A DNA stretch of 64,000 nucleotides. Origin: Sinotaia quadrata (taxonomy: Eukaryota; Mollusca; Gastropoda; Architaenioglossa; Viviparidae). Position numbers and translations under genes: made by a program. Below the pieces are notes generated by a model, which was not told where the DNA came from, ran no database searches, and saw nothing but the letters and a program-made list of their open reading frames with translations. The stretch spans positions 91,947,135 through 92,011,134 of the forward strand of contig CM054180.1 in NCBI GenBank assembly GCA_028829895.1, written 5' to 3'. Below, in pieces: positions 35,801 through 43,719 of the stretch; within the stretch, counting starts at the first letter, position 1, and the number at the start of each line of letters is the position of its first letter.

Positions 35801-37981
35801 ATAGCGAGAACGTTATGCTTACTTACATTGTTTTAAAGATAGCGAGAACACTAAGCTGTACTTACAATGTTTTAAAGATAGCGAGAACGTTATGCTTACT
35901 TACATTGTTTTAAAGATAGCGAGAACACTAAGCTGTACTTACAATGTTTTAAAGATAGCAAGAACGTTATGCTTACTTACATTGTTTTAAAGATAGCGAG
36001 AACACTAAGCTGTACTTACAATGTTTTAAAGATAGCAAGAACGTTATGCTTACTTACATTGTTTTAAAGATAGCGAGAACGTTATGCTTACTTACATTGT
36101 TTTAAAGATAGCGAGAACACTAAGCTGTACTTACAATGTTTTAAAGATAGCAAGAACGTTATGCTTACTTACATTGTTTTAAAGATAGCGAGAACACTAC
36201 GCTGTACTTACAATGTTTTAAAGATAGCGGGAAATCTTTGCTGTGCTTAAATTGATTAATAAGGAAAAGAACACGAAGATGCACTTAAATTGTTTAAAAA
36301 GATAAAGAGAGCATCTTGTTATCCTTACATTGATCATATAGGTTATGTTAACACCATGGTATACTTAAACTAAAACACTAATATACAATTAAATCGATCT
36401 TAAATTTAGCTAGAATAGTATAATGTAGACAAGTGAGAGCATTGTGATTTATTTAAGTCGATCTTAAAGTTTGTAAGAATACCATGATGTACTTAAACGT
36501 GTCTTAAAACTGTCTAGAACACCGTCATGTACATAAAGCCGCATTTGATTTTTCAAAGAGATTGCATCTGTTCTAATCTCGAAGCTTTGCGATTTAATGA
36601 AGAATGAAATAAAAGATGGTTTAATAAATAAATACGACAAGAATGATTTTTGACTGTAGGACGCGATTAAGTATAATATTGCTATTTCTGTTCGGTAACT
36701 AACGCTGTACTCATCGTTACTTTCAGAATCACAACACTCTACCATTAATAGTAATTAATATTGTGACAGGATTTCAGAAACACAACACTATACCATTAAT
36801 AGTAATTAATATTGTGACAGGATTTCAGAATCACAACACTCTACCATTAATAGTAATTAATATTGTGACAGGATTTCAGAATCACAACTCTCTACCATTA
36901 ATAGTAATTAATATTGTGACAGGATTTCAAGCGATAACTGTAGGCCTACAGCTATTCATATTAACTAATAATGTTCTAATTACTGTGAAGTGCAGGGATG
37001 TGACATCTACGCTGCCATAAAAATGAACTAATAATATTCTAATCATTGTGATATATAGTAGTGACAAGTGCACTGCCATTAGCTTTAGCAAATAATTTTG
37101 TAATTCTTGTGACATGCAGGAAGGCAGCAAATGCACTGCCATTAGCTTTAGCAAAAAGTAATATTGGGACGTGACCACTACACTGCCATTAATGTGAACT
37201 AATGAAGCTCTATTTTTGTGACGTGTATAAATGCGAGAAGTACATTGTCAGTAGCATTAAATAATATTCTCAGTACTCTGAAGTGCAGAGATGAGACCAC
37301 TACTCTTCCATTAACACTGGCTAAAAATATTGTAATTATTGTGAAGCGCAGGATTTGGGCCACTATAATGTCATCAACATTAACTATTTATTGTTCTAAT
37401 TATTGTGACGTGCAGGAACGCGACCACCACAATGCCATTAACAATAACTAATGATATTCTAATTATAATTATTGTGACGTGCAGAGACTTATCCAAAACA
37501 TTGCCAATAACGATAAATAATAATATTCTAATTATTGTGACGTGCAGTGACGTGACCACAAAGTGCTATTAACATGAAATAATAATATTCTAATTATTGT
37601 GACGTGTAGAGACGCTGCCGCCATAGTACCATTAACTTGAAATAATAATGTTCTAATTATTATGATGTGCAGGGACGCGACAAGTGCACACCAACAACAC
37701 GAAGTGCTCACAAGCTGCACGTGCATCATCAAGACTGCATCAGCGTGCGTCAGTACCGCCTGAAGTGGTGCACGTCTTGCCGGGAAAACCGTTGCTGTTA
37801 CCCGAAGCGCTCGCGTACACGCTCCATGCGGTTCGAGTGCACGGGAGGAGTGCGGTTAACGCTGCAGTTCATGTGGATCAAGAAGTGTCGGTGCGATGAC
37901 AAATGTTATCGGCAAGATAAGCACAGACGCACCTATCGCTGGCGCCGCCAATACGGGCGTTCTCGTTTGGGTGGAGGTTGA
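22085..37981 (+). CDS. CCN-family matricellular growth factor (CTGF/CYR61/NOV-like), four visible coding exons, 5' end missing
   Basis: Spliced gene with coding exons 22085-22292, 24010-24312, 27700-27908 and 37673-37981, giving 342 residues plus stop without the signal peptide; vertebrate CCN proteins are about 350-380 residues. The domains run IGFBP, VWC, TSP1, CT, the full four-module CCN order, with 12+10+6+10 = 38 cysteines as in the family. Phases match at each join: 1/1, 1/1 and 0/0. CCN proteins are secreted and bind integrins, heparan sulfate proteoglycans and growth factors (known for the family). The introns are about 1.7, 3.4 and 9.8 kb and consist mainly of minisatellites. The initiator exon is not firmly identified, so this is partial at the 5' end. 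All four domains are present, unlike CCN5, which lacks CT; the paralogue cannot be assigned. Confidence 0.93.
22245..22870 (+). repeat. 66-bp tandem array seeded by the IGFBP exon end and its donor
   Basis: Eight or more copies of a 66-bp unit made of the last part of the IGFBP exon plus the first bases of the intron. Donors GTGAGT are intact at 22293, 22359, 22425 and 22491. The next three copies (22557, 22623, 22689) read ATAGGT at that place, and later degenerate copies regain GTGAGT at 22755, 22823 and 22857. As 66 is 22 codons, the frame stays open from the exon to TAG at 22736. Each unit encodes ESCNEELFC...NETGIC with three Cys and a sequon. Confidence 0.95.
22875..23490. other. intron sequence, mostly unique
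   Basis: AT-rich; loose recurrences of CAGTTATTTCAATGGACCAT at 22940-23160. Confidence 0.5.
23495..23745 (+). repeat. 31-bp array, ~8 copies
   Basis: Units TTTAAGTGGACTCTTAGTAT then AGCCGTATTCA. Confidence 0.93.
23764..23840 (+). repeat. (CA)n microsatellite
   Basis: About 38 CA dinucleotides, 170 bp upstream of the VWC exon. Confidence 0.98.
24010..24312 (+). CDS. CCN exon: von Willebrand factor C domain and start of hinge
   Basis: The acceptor is CTGACCTTACAG at 24009. With the phase-1 G from the IGFBP exon the reading is A-RVQNPCLVDGVLYKDGEQF and onward. It has 10 cysteines, with the CTCQNGFYGC segment and the closing CCKEWTC, matching VWC of CCN proteins. Two donors keep phase 1: GGAA|GTGAGG at 24241 and TGGT|GTAAGT at 24313. 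I prefer the second: the 72 bp between them are GC-rich and open, the site is a perfect GTAAGT, and this junction is duplicated just downstream (24355) and seeds the following repeat array. The first would give a 231-bp exon and a shorter hinge. VWC binds BMP/TGF-beta-type ligands in known CCN proteins. Confidence 0.9.
24300..24840 (+). repeat. ~38-60-bp array seeded at the VWC donor
   Basis: Begins with two copies of the donor region, GGTGTAAGTGGTACC (24311) and GGTGTGAGTGGTACC (24351), then about ten units with ACTTACAGGGTAATACTTGG and GACTAGATCATTTGTATT. The unit GGTAATACTTGGTCCTGA aligns with the donor-side sequence. Confidence 0.8.
24838..25060 (-). mobile_element. hAT-like non-autonomous element or fragment
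   Basis: Read on the minus strand, the right end at 25060 begins CAGGGGTCTCCAAACTTTT and continues with GGGCCGCATTAAC, typical of hAT (Charlie/Tip100-like) termini. It interrupts the VWC-donor repeat array, which resumes at 25061 with ACCTACAGGGCAATACTTGG. No transposase is present. I could not find a convincing second terminus or 8-bp target duplication, so the left boundary is approximate. Confidence 0.5.
25061..26230 (+). repeat. 24-bp array (ACTTGGTACTGAC family)
   Basis: About 45 units of roughly 24 bp, ACTTGGTACTGACAAGATAA with TTAC. They alternate between ACTTGG/CATTTGG and GACAAG/GACTAT forms, giving a 48-bp higher period. It is the same sequence family as the array starting at the VWC donor, so the two together span 1.9 kb of intron. 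Confidence 0.9.
26270..26705 (+). repeat. 59-bp tandem array, 7 copies
   Basis: Units begin GGCATTAAGAACTCAC and include TGTAGTCCACTCCGG. Copies are nearly identical with 1-2 bp indels at CTTAGTGGG/CTAGTGGG. Confidence 0.95.
26780..27040 (+). repeat. ~55-bp degenerate array, 4-5 copies
   Basis: Units contain CTCCATAGGAAGGGAAGAT, then AGTGTGTTACATGTGTTATA and TTTAATTCTACTC. Lengths vary. Confidence 0.7.
27095..27699 (+). repeat. ~36-45-bp array ending in the TSP1 acceptor
   Basis: About 15 units with TTCCAGTGTATTTATGTTCAG followed by ATCTAACAAC. The TSP1 exon itself starts ATCTAACAAC after ATTAG at 27699, so each unit carries an acceptor-like CAG plus the exon's first bases. Units near 27130-27230 use a GGGTCTTACAATATTTC variant. 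Confidence 0.85.
27700..27908 (+). CDS. CCN exon: Thr-rich hinge and thrombospondin type 1 repeat
   Basis: Starts after ATAATTAG at 27699 in phase 1; an alternative acceptor AGCAAAG at 27717 is also phase 1. It encodes a Ser/Thr-rich hinge (LTTSKESTSTTTTIKP), probably O-glycosylated and protease-accessible by analogy, then YCHVTSTEWSPC...VTC...TTC...RICLLRPC. Six cysteines and the WSPC motif identify the CCN-type TSP1 module. The exon ends AACACTTAT-like sequence (AATACTTAT|GTAAGT, donor at 27909) in phase 0, fitting the phase-0 CT acceptor. Edges of this exon are echoed in repeat arrays on both sides. The TSP1 of CCN proteins contributes integrin, VEGF and proteoglycan contacts (family knowledge). 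Confidence 0.92.
27872..28645 (+). repeat. ~65-75-bp degenerate array seeded by the TSP1 exon end and its donor
   Basis: Units resemble CTTAGTGACCACGTGG, then TCAATACTTATGTAAGTATA and CCTTGCTACATT, matching the exon end (CTTAGACCATGTGGCC...TCAATACTTATG) with its GTAAGTAT donor. GTAAGT persists at several units (around 27993, 28287, 28388) and is mutated elsewhere. The last three units near 28430-28620 form a regular ~62-bp block with CTTGATCTGTGCGGC. Confidence 0.85.
28650..29160. other. unique intron sequence
   Basis: Nothing recognised. Confidence 0.5.
29165..29830 (+). repeat. 25-bp array, ~25 copies
   Basis: Units GAGTCACTTGTTACTACCTA then CTACT. Deleted copies (CTATCTACTGAGTCA) recur in a pattern suggesting a higher-order unit. 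Confidence 0.95.
29870..30350 (+). repeat. 44-bp array, ~9 copies
   Basis: Units GAGACAAGTTTGCTCACTTA, GTGATCTAGGTATTGTTAGT, GTGT. Confidence 0.95.
30351..31630. other. mostly unique intron sequence
   Basis: A two-copy repeat with TTTGTGCAGCAGGCAATGTG at 30530-30605; otherwise nothing recognised. Confidence 0.5.
31636..32142 (+). repeat. 41-bp array, ~12 copies
   Basis: Units GAAGAGACATAAGGAATTTT then ACAACTATAACCCATAACAC. Three late copies share CACAAAAAAGAGAC, marking a secondary amplification. Confidence 0.97.
32330..32675 (+). repeat. 68-bp array, 5 copies
   Basis: Units TAGTTTATAATGACAGACGA, TAGCTCATGTTTGTTTGTAC, then TCTTCACAACGTGCCA. Copies alternate TACTGTGCGG and TGTTGCGCGG/TATTGCGCGG. 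Confidence 0.95.
32705..32975 (+). repeat. ~65-bp degenerate array, 4 copies
   Basis: Units CAGTCAGTGTTATAATTT, CATTGAACTAAGTCCATCTT, GCTAAATGTCTT. Confidence 0.85.
33335..33765. other. non-repetitive GC- and CpG-richer island inside the last intron
   Basis: About 430 bp with normal complexity (e.g. GCGCCATTTCATCCTGCCG, ACGCCGCACGCCCTCGC) in the middle of AT-rich arrays. No long ORF and no exon with paired splice sites that I can support. It could be a regulatory element or an old mobile element. Confidence 0.4.
34315..34835 (+). repeat. 39-bp array with 78-bp dimer
   Basis: Left part: 39-bp units TTCTAAAGACAGATAGCGAT. Right part: a 78-bp dimer combining TTCTAAAGATAGAAAGAGAT and CTTTATATGTAGATGACTAT halves, four copies. 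Confidence 0.93.
35130..36240 (+). repeat. 38/39-bp array with 77-bp higher-order repeat, ~28 units
   Basis: Type A (39 bp) has GCGAGAACACTAAGCTGTAC; type B (38 bp) has GCGAGAACGTTATGCTTACT; both start GTTTTAAAGATA. From about 35640 A and B largely alternate, forming a 77-bp dimer. On the minus strand each unit carries ATGTAAGTA, a donor-like motif. Confidence 0.96.
36700..37672 (+). repeat. ~51-70-bp array ending in the CT-exon acceptor
   Basis: The first four units (36710-36930) are regular, with CCATTAATAGTAATTAATAT then TGTGACAGGATTTCAG. Later units have TTCTAATTATTGTGACGTGCAG followed by GACGCGACCAC and GCCATTAAC. The real exon is preceded by TTCTAATTATTATGATGTGCAG-like sequence and starts GGACGCGACAAG, so branchpoint-like CTAAT, acceptor and exon start are all in the unit. 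At least seven upstream copies keep GTGCAG, ATGCAG or GTGTAG. Confidence 0.88.
37673..37981 (+). CDS. CCN terminal exon: C-terminal cystine-knot (CT) domain
   Basis: The acceptor is TATGATGTGCAG at 37672; phase 0. It encodes GRDKCTPT...HQDC...LKWCTSC...NRCCYPKR...FEC...IKKCRCDDKC: ten cysteines with the CT pattern seen in CCN2/CCN3 (C, C, C-x2-C, CC, C, C-x-C-x3-C). TGA is at 37979-37981. After the last cysteine there is an Arg-rich tail of about 25 residues (contains RRTYRWRRQYGRSR), more basic than I expect for vertebrate CCN tails; the RWRR tetrad fits a furin-type R-x-R-R site. CT mediates dimerisation and heparin binding in the family. GC content is far above the flanking introns. Confidence 0.95.
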   Translation, partial: GRDKCTPTTRSAHKLHVHHQDCISVRQYRLKWCTSCRENRCCYPKRSRTRSMRFECTGGVRLTLQFMWIKKCRCDDKCYRQDKHRRTYRWRRQYGRSRLGGG

Positions 37982-38009
37982 CACATGCCACTTAACAGTT
38001 ACCAATATT

Positions 38010-38136
38010 TTAGAAATGTAATGTACAACAAAGAACGCGAGTAGAGTGACACAATTGAAATGTACAACAAAGTACGCGAGTAGAATGACACAATTGTAAT
38101 GTACAACAAAGTACGCGAGTAGAATGATACAATTAG
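38010..38136 (+). repeat. 39-bp repeat in the presumed CCN 3' UTR, 3 copies
   Basis: Units GTAATGTACAACAAAGTACG then CGAGTAGAATGACACAATT, starting about 30 bp after the stop codon. Confidence 0.93.
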
Positions 38137-38139
38137 GCC

Positions 38140-38985
38140 TACTTGTTGGAATACAATCGTGCACACATTCGATAAAGTGAATAGTCGGCGTACAAGTACA
38201 TTAAGAACTGTAACCCACGTATAAATGAAATAATATAATAATAATGAAAGGAAATGGACAGAATGATGTATATCAGTCCAGAAACTTTTAGTAATTCTTA
38301 ACTTTTATCCACAAACTACATTATTTTCAACACTGGAAGAATAAAATACAGAGGTTACAGTTTGTGGGAAACTGACAGTTTTAGTGTCTAAATAATCGAA
38401 TACTCTGCACGGTGCATCCACAGTCAGTAACTATTGTTATCATGCAACACCTAGCATTCTATAAATACTGTTATTATGCAACACCCAACAGTCTATAGAT
38501 ACTCAGTTTTCGCTAAACACCAAGTAACCCTTATAAATTCTATAAATTACATGTTTCTATAAAATACAGCTGTCATTAACAGGTACTATCTTATGACACC
38601 TAGCATAGAATCTGTATGAAAAGTATTTCTTTTTTAACCTCCAGGAGAGAAACTGTACGAATGTATTACTATTTTTTTTGACACTTAACATACATCTTTT
38701 CAATGAATTCCGATTTTTGTATATAGTCAAGAACTGGAACTTGCATGCATATGTGCGAAAATTTATGTAAGTTCCAAGATGACTGGTTACTAGTTTGATT
38801 GTTGGAAATTAAATGCATAGATAAAGAACAGATATTTCAACTGATAAAACTAGTAATATGCCTATTATCATATAACAGTATTCCCAATATGCCTCCATAT
38901 GAAATATATTAACAGATACAAATATGTACTGAAAGTTTGATAGACTAATAAACAAACATATGCACTCACACAAATATATATGTAT
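38140..38985. other. 3' UTR and downstream, unique sequence
   Basis: AATAAA at 38340; otherwise AT-rich with no other feature. Confidence 0.5.
38340..38345 (+). promoter_or_regulatory. candidate polyadenylation signal AATAAA of the CCN gene
   Basis: First perfect AATAAA I see after the stop codon, about 360 bp downstream; it would give a 3' UTR of roughly 0.4 kb that includes the 39-bp repeat at 38010. AATAAA is frequent in AT-rich DNA, so this is only a position-based call. Confidence 0.4.
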
Positions 38986-38989
38986 TACT

Positions 38990-39400
38990 AGTCTGAGTTA
39001 TAATTTGTCTTAAATATTAATCTAAGAAGATTTATAAGTCTAGCAATAAAATATTAATCTGCCTAACAGGATTCATATGTCTACTTAATAAAATATTATT
39101 CTGGCATGATTCATAAGTCTAGCTAATAAAATATTAATCTGGCATACAGGATTCATAAGTCTAGCTAATTGGGGTATTAATCTGGCTTACAGGATTCATA
39201 AGTCTAGCTAATTGGAATATTCAAATGTTTAGCTAATAGAATATTAATCTGGCTTATAGGATCTATAAGTCTAGCTAATTGGGATATTAATCTTGCTTAC
39301 AGGATTCATAAGTCAGTTAATGGAATATTAATCTGGCTTACAGGATTCATAAGTCTTGCTAAATGAGATCTTCATTCATATGAATATTATTAATAGTCTG
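38990..39400 (+). repeat. ~43-bp array, ~8 copies
   Basis: Units ATAAGTCTAGCTAATTGGAA, TATTAATCTGGCTTACAGGATTC-like, of variable length. Confidence 0.9.
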
Positions 39401-39539
39401 GGTAACAGGATTCTCCATAATTTGCTTACATGACTGTTTATATTTAGCTGTAATAGTTGATTTTTGATTAATTAATTGCTTATCAGTTTATAGTAGGATT
39501 TTATATAGATTGCTTACAGGATTAGACTTGGCATGGCTT

Positions 39540-40500
39540 TGAGGGCTGCTCACTAATCAGGGTAACAATGCTGCTTTAGTAATCTGATCTGCTGAGTTAT
39601 TTATAATTGGGTTAGTATCATTTATAATTTAACTGAAAGTTAGTCATTAGTTATCTTGTCAAATAGTCTGCTTTTCAAATGCTATTTACATTTGAAAGGA
39701 TTATTTATTAGTCTAGATAGGAATGCTGTTGATTATTTTGGCCAAAAGCATTATTCTTTATTTATTTACAGGGTTGTTCATAGATGGCTAAATAGAATAC
39801 TCTTTAATCTGGCTAATAGTATTCATTATCTGGTTAACAATGATGTTCCTATTTTGGATACAGGATTTTCATAGTTTTGTTATACAGTCTGGTTAGAGAA
39901 TTATTCACAGTCCAATTACAGGATTGTTCATAGCCTAATGCTAGAGTTAGTTACAGTCTGTTTACAGGCCTATTCAAATCAGGTTACAGTGTTCTTCATA
40001 GTATATAGATAGGGTTAGTCATATTCTGTTGACAGGTTTATTTAGTCTGATTGCAGAGTTGCTCATACTCTAGTTACAATGTTAATCTCAATCTGGTTAG
40101 AAGTTTGTAGTCTAGTTATGAGGTTATCCTTAATCTAGTTAGAATGTGTTCATATTCTAGTTACAAGGTTAATATCAATATGGTTAAAGGTTCATAGTCT
40201 AGTTATGAGTTATCCTTAATCTAGTTAGAATGTATTCATAGTTTAGTTACAGGGTTAATATCAATCTGGTTAAAAGTTTGGTCTAGTTATGAGGTTATTC
40301 AAAACTAGTTAATCTAGTTAGAATGTGTTCAAAGTCTAGTTACAAAGATAGACCTAGTTGGGTTACATGCTTATTCAAAGTCTGATTATAAATGTTTTTA
40401 TAGTCATTACAAAAATATTCATGTCTACTTACAGATCTATTAAAGTCTGGATATTGCGTTGCTCATAGTTTGGCTTAAAGTGTGTTTATAATTTGGGTAA
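39540..40500 (+). repeat. degenerate ~30-60-bp repeats (TCTAGTTACAGG family)
   Basis: Many copies of AGTCTAGTTACAGGGTTA and ATCTGGTTAAAAGTTTG; a clearer ~65-bp period around 40060-40340. Confidence 0.75.
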
Positions 40501-40559
40501 CTTTTAGTAACTTTTAGATACCATAACCATTCATAGTCCTAGGAACAAAGAGAACTGAT

Positions 40560-40800
40560 GGACAATTAAATAGCAGTCTTGATCTTGGGGTTAGCTAAAT
40601 TTATTGAACAATTAAATAGCAGTCTTGGTCTTGGGGTTAGCTAAATTTATTGAACAATTAAAATTAACAGTCTTGGTCTTAGGATTAGCTAAATTTATTG
40701 AACAATTAAATAGCAGTTTTAGTTTTGGGATAAACTAAAATTATTGGATTTGATAAATAGCAGTCTTAATCTTGTAAACAATGAAAATTATTGGACTGGT
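40560..40800 (+). repeat. ~46-bp array, 5 copies
   Basis: Units GAACAATTAAATAGCAGTCT, TGGTCTTGGGGTTAGCTAAA, TTTATT. Confidence 0.92.
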
Positions 40801-40859
40801 TACATATATTTTTTTTAATAATAGTCTTTTTATTTAGCTCGAAGTTTACAAATACTGAC

Positions 40860-41205
40860 TGTCATGATTTTATTATAGTCAAGTGTTATGGTTAAATGGA
40901 AAGTTATATTTTTTGTTATAGTCAAGTGTTTATGGTTAAATGGAAAGTTATATTTTTTGTTATAGCTGAAGTGTTTATGGTTAAATGCAAAGTTATATAT
41001 TTTGTTATAGCTCGAGTATTTATGGTAAATGCAAAGTTATACTTTTGTTATAGCTCTTGTGTTTACAGTTAAAAACAAAATTATATTTTTATTACAACTC
41101 AAGTATTTATGGTTAAATGCAAAGTTATACTTTTATTATAGCTCAAGTGTTTACAGTGAAATGCAAAGTTATATTTTTTGTTACAGCTAAAGTGCACACA
41201 CACAT
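40860..41205 (+). repeat. ~44-bp array, 7-8 copies
   Basis: Units CAAGTGTTTATGGTTAAATG then GCAAAGTTATATTTTTTGTT. Confidence 0.92.
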
Positions 41206-41227
41206 ACTTATTATATTGTTATTTCTC

Positions 41228-41420
41228 TGGTTTAAAAAATAACTTAGTAAGCTCTCACAACTCACAACAAATTTATTCCTACTCCAAGAGAACATATCAG
41301 TTGATGATATGTTACTGTAAACTTAAAAAAAAATAACTTAGTAAGCTCTCACAACTCACAACAAATTTATTCCTACTCCAAGTGGACATATCAACTGATG
41401 ATATGTTACTGTAAGCTTTG
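41228..41420 (+). repeat. ~95-bp tandem duplication
   Basis: Two near-identical copies with ACTTAGTAAGCTCTCACAAC, ACAAATTTATTCCTACTCCA, TGATGATATGTTACTGTAA. Confidence 0.93.
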
Positions 41421-41439
41421 CATGTAAAAATGCAGAAGC

Positions 41440-41575
41440 ACATTTAATGACTGAAGTAATAACATTTAATAGTGAAGTAATAACATTTAATGACTGAAGT
41501 AATAACATTTAATGACTAAAGTAATAACATTTAATGACAGAAGTAATAACATTTAATGGCTAAAGTGATTACAAG
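41440..41575 (+). repeat. 22-bp array, 6 copies
   Basis: Units AATGACTGAAGTAATAACAT plus TT. Confidence 0.95.
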
Positions 41576-41934
41576 TAATCAGGCTCGACATTCATGTCTA
41601 AATTCACAAACCATTGACAGAGAGAGAAAGAAATGAGTATGTATGCGAAGCAAAGAAAGGATGGGAGATTGTTATAGAAAAAAAGTATAAATGTAAAAAT
41701 GTATTAAAAATATAATTTGTAAAAGAGTAAATGAAAGCGAGTAATTTGGCCTGTTTCTAAACAGCTTTAATTCACCCTCCCCCGCAAAGACAATTTGATC
41801 AGACGTGGAAGTATACAATGAAATATGACTAGCCCCTGGTGTCAGAAAACAATATAGGAAATTTATTTTTATTATATAGCATTAGAATAAAAAGCCAATA
41901 TAAGAACGATTACAGTCATTTGAAGCATACATGT

Positions 41935-42095
41935 GAACAATTATTACGGTAGACATTTGAAGTACACATTTGAACAGTTTATTACAGTAGACATTTTGAA
42001 GTAAACCCGTGAGCTACTCATTACAGTAGACATTTGAGGTACACATTTGAACAGCTTGTTACAGTAGACATTTGAGATACACATTTGAACAGCTT
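41935..42095 (+). repeat. ~38-bp array, 4 copies
   Basis: Units AACAGCTTGTTACAGTAGAC then ATTTGAAGTACACATTTG. Confidence 0.92.
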
Positions 42096-42129
42096 GTGAT
42101 CTTGTGCGTGGAATTTTAACGCTAATAAC

Positions 42130-42420
42130 TGCTTCGTGTTTATATCGTTCCCGTATAAATATTTTATATGAAACTTTTCGTTGTTTTGTATTTGTATCGT
42201 CACATTATAAATATTATTATTAAACTATTCTTTGTTTTATATTTCTGTTGTTCTATTATAAATATTTTTATTGTTTTGTGAGTCGTTCCAATATAAACAT
42301 TTGTATCAGATATTTTTCTTTATGTTGTTTTTGTTTCATTATAAATATTTGTATGAGAGATTTTTCTTTATGTTTTTGTATTTGTGTGCCAGTATAAATA
42401 TTTGTATTAACATTAATTTT
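42130..42420 (+). repeat. ~50-bp degenerate array, 5 copies
   Basis: Units TATAAATATTTGTATGAGA then TTTTTCTTTATGTTTTTGTA. Confidence 0.85.
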
Positions 42421-42559
42421 AATTGTTAATTGTTACAAGCCAGTGAACGTGTAATTCCATTTGACTGAATTTGTTCATTAAAATGATCACGTGCTTTACA
42501 TTTTCTTTCAGAACTTTGAGGACTCGTTTATGAACTTTTCTGATGATTTGTTGTAATAC

Positions 42560-42785
42560 AGTAGGGTAGCCCAGGGATCTATTGGTCTTGTGGCCAAGCG
42601 ACCTAGGAACTGGGTGGCCGAGGAATCTAGGGGCTAGAGGTCGAGATGACCTTGAAATCAAGATCAACTTTGTCGCTGAATTTTCTCGCTTGCGACTACC
42701 CAGTTCAGATTCCCCAATCGCAATAATTGCACAGAGCTTAGGGATTAAAGTTCACTTTACGTTTTATTATTATTATTATTATTTA
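42560..42785 (+). mobile_element. SINE-like element with TTA-repeat tail
   Basis: A 220-bp GC-richer unit. It contains GGTGGCCGAGGAA (like the A-box region of Leu/Ser tRNA), CAGTTCAGATTCCCC (like a B box) and a 3' (TTA)n tail at 42765-42782. The A-to-B spacing is longer than in a tRNA, so if tRNA-derived the head is rearranged. No second copy in the window. Confidence 0.4.
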
Positions 42786-43029
42786 ATCTAATCATTCATA
42801 ATCATGTATCTACGATTTATATTGTTTATTAAAAAGTTCTAAAAAAGAATAGAAAGATTGTCAAAATAAATGATGAACTCTATGTATGTCTTACTATATA
42901 TTTCTTTATTTAAAAATGCTTAAATGCGGGTGCCATTGTTACTAAGTATAATATTTTATGTATAGTTAATAACTGTTTAATTATTTAAAGTACAAGTTAT
43001 ATTCACAGTAATAATTCATATACATTCTC

Positions 43030-43715
43030 CATGCTAGTCTCCAAGCCCATTCTCCTACTCCACTCTCCAAGCCCATTCTCCTATTCCACTCTCCAAGCCC
43101 ATTCTACAGGTCCACTCTCCAAGCTCATTCTCCTACTCCACTCTCCAAGAACATTCTACAGGTCCACTCTTCATGCCCATTCTAAAGGTCCACTCTCCAA
43201 GCCTATTCTACAGGTCCACTCTCCAAGCTCATTCTAAAGGTCCACTCTCCAAGCTCATTCTCCTACTCCACACTCCAAGCCCATTCTACAGGTCCACTCT
43301 CCAAGCTCATTCTAAAGGTCCACTCTCCAAGCTCATTCTAAAGGTCCACTCTCCAAGCTCATTCTCCTACTCCACTCTCCAAGCCCATTCTACAGGTCCA
43401 CTCTTCATGCCCGTTCTAAAGGTCCATTCTAAAGGTCCACTCTCCAAGCCTATTCTACAGGTCCACTCTCCCAGCCCATTCTACAGGTCCACTCTCCAAG
43501 CCCATTCTCCAGGTTCACTCTCCATGCCAACTCTTCATGTCCACTCTCCACGCTCACCCTCCTCGCCCAATCTTCAGATTCACTCTCTATGTCCACTGTA
43601 CAGCCTCACTTTCCATGTCCACTGTACAGCCTCACTTTCCATGTCCTCTCTCATGGCTCACTCTCCATGCCGACTCTTATTCTCCAAGCCCACACTCCAT
43701 GTCCAATCTCCATAT
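43030..43715 (+). repeat. 26-bp array, ~24 copies
   Basis: Units CCAAGCCCATTCTACAGGTC then CACTCT. Pyrimidine-rich; variants TAAAGG and TCCTACT occur in blocks. Open frames of up to 200 codons arise from indels plus lack of stops; no protein is inferred. Confidence 0.95.
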
Positions 43716-43719
43716 ATAC

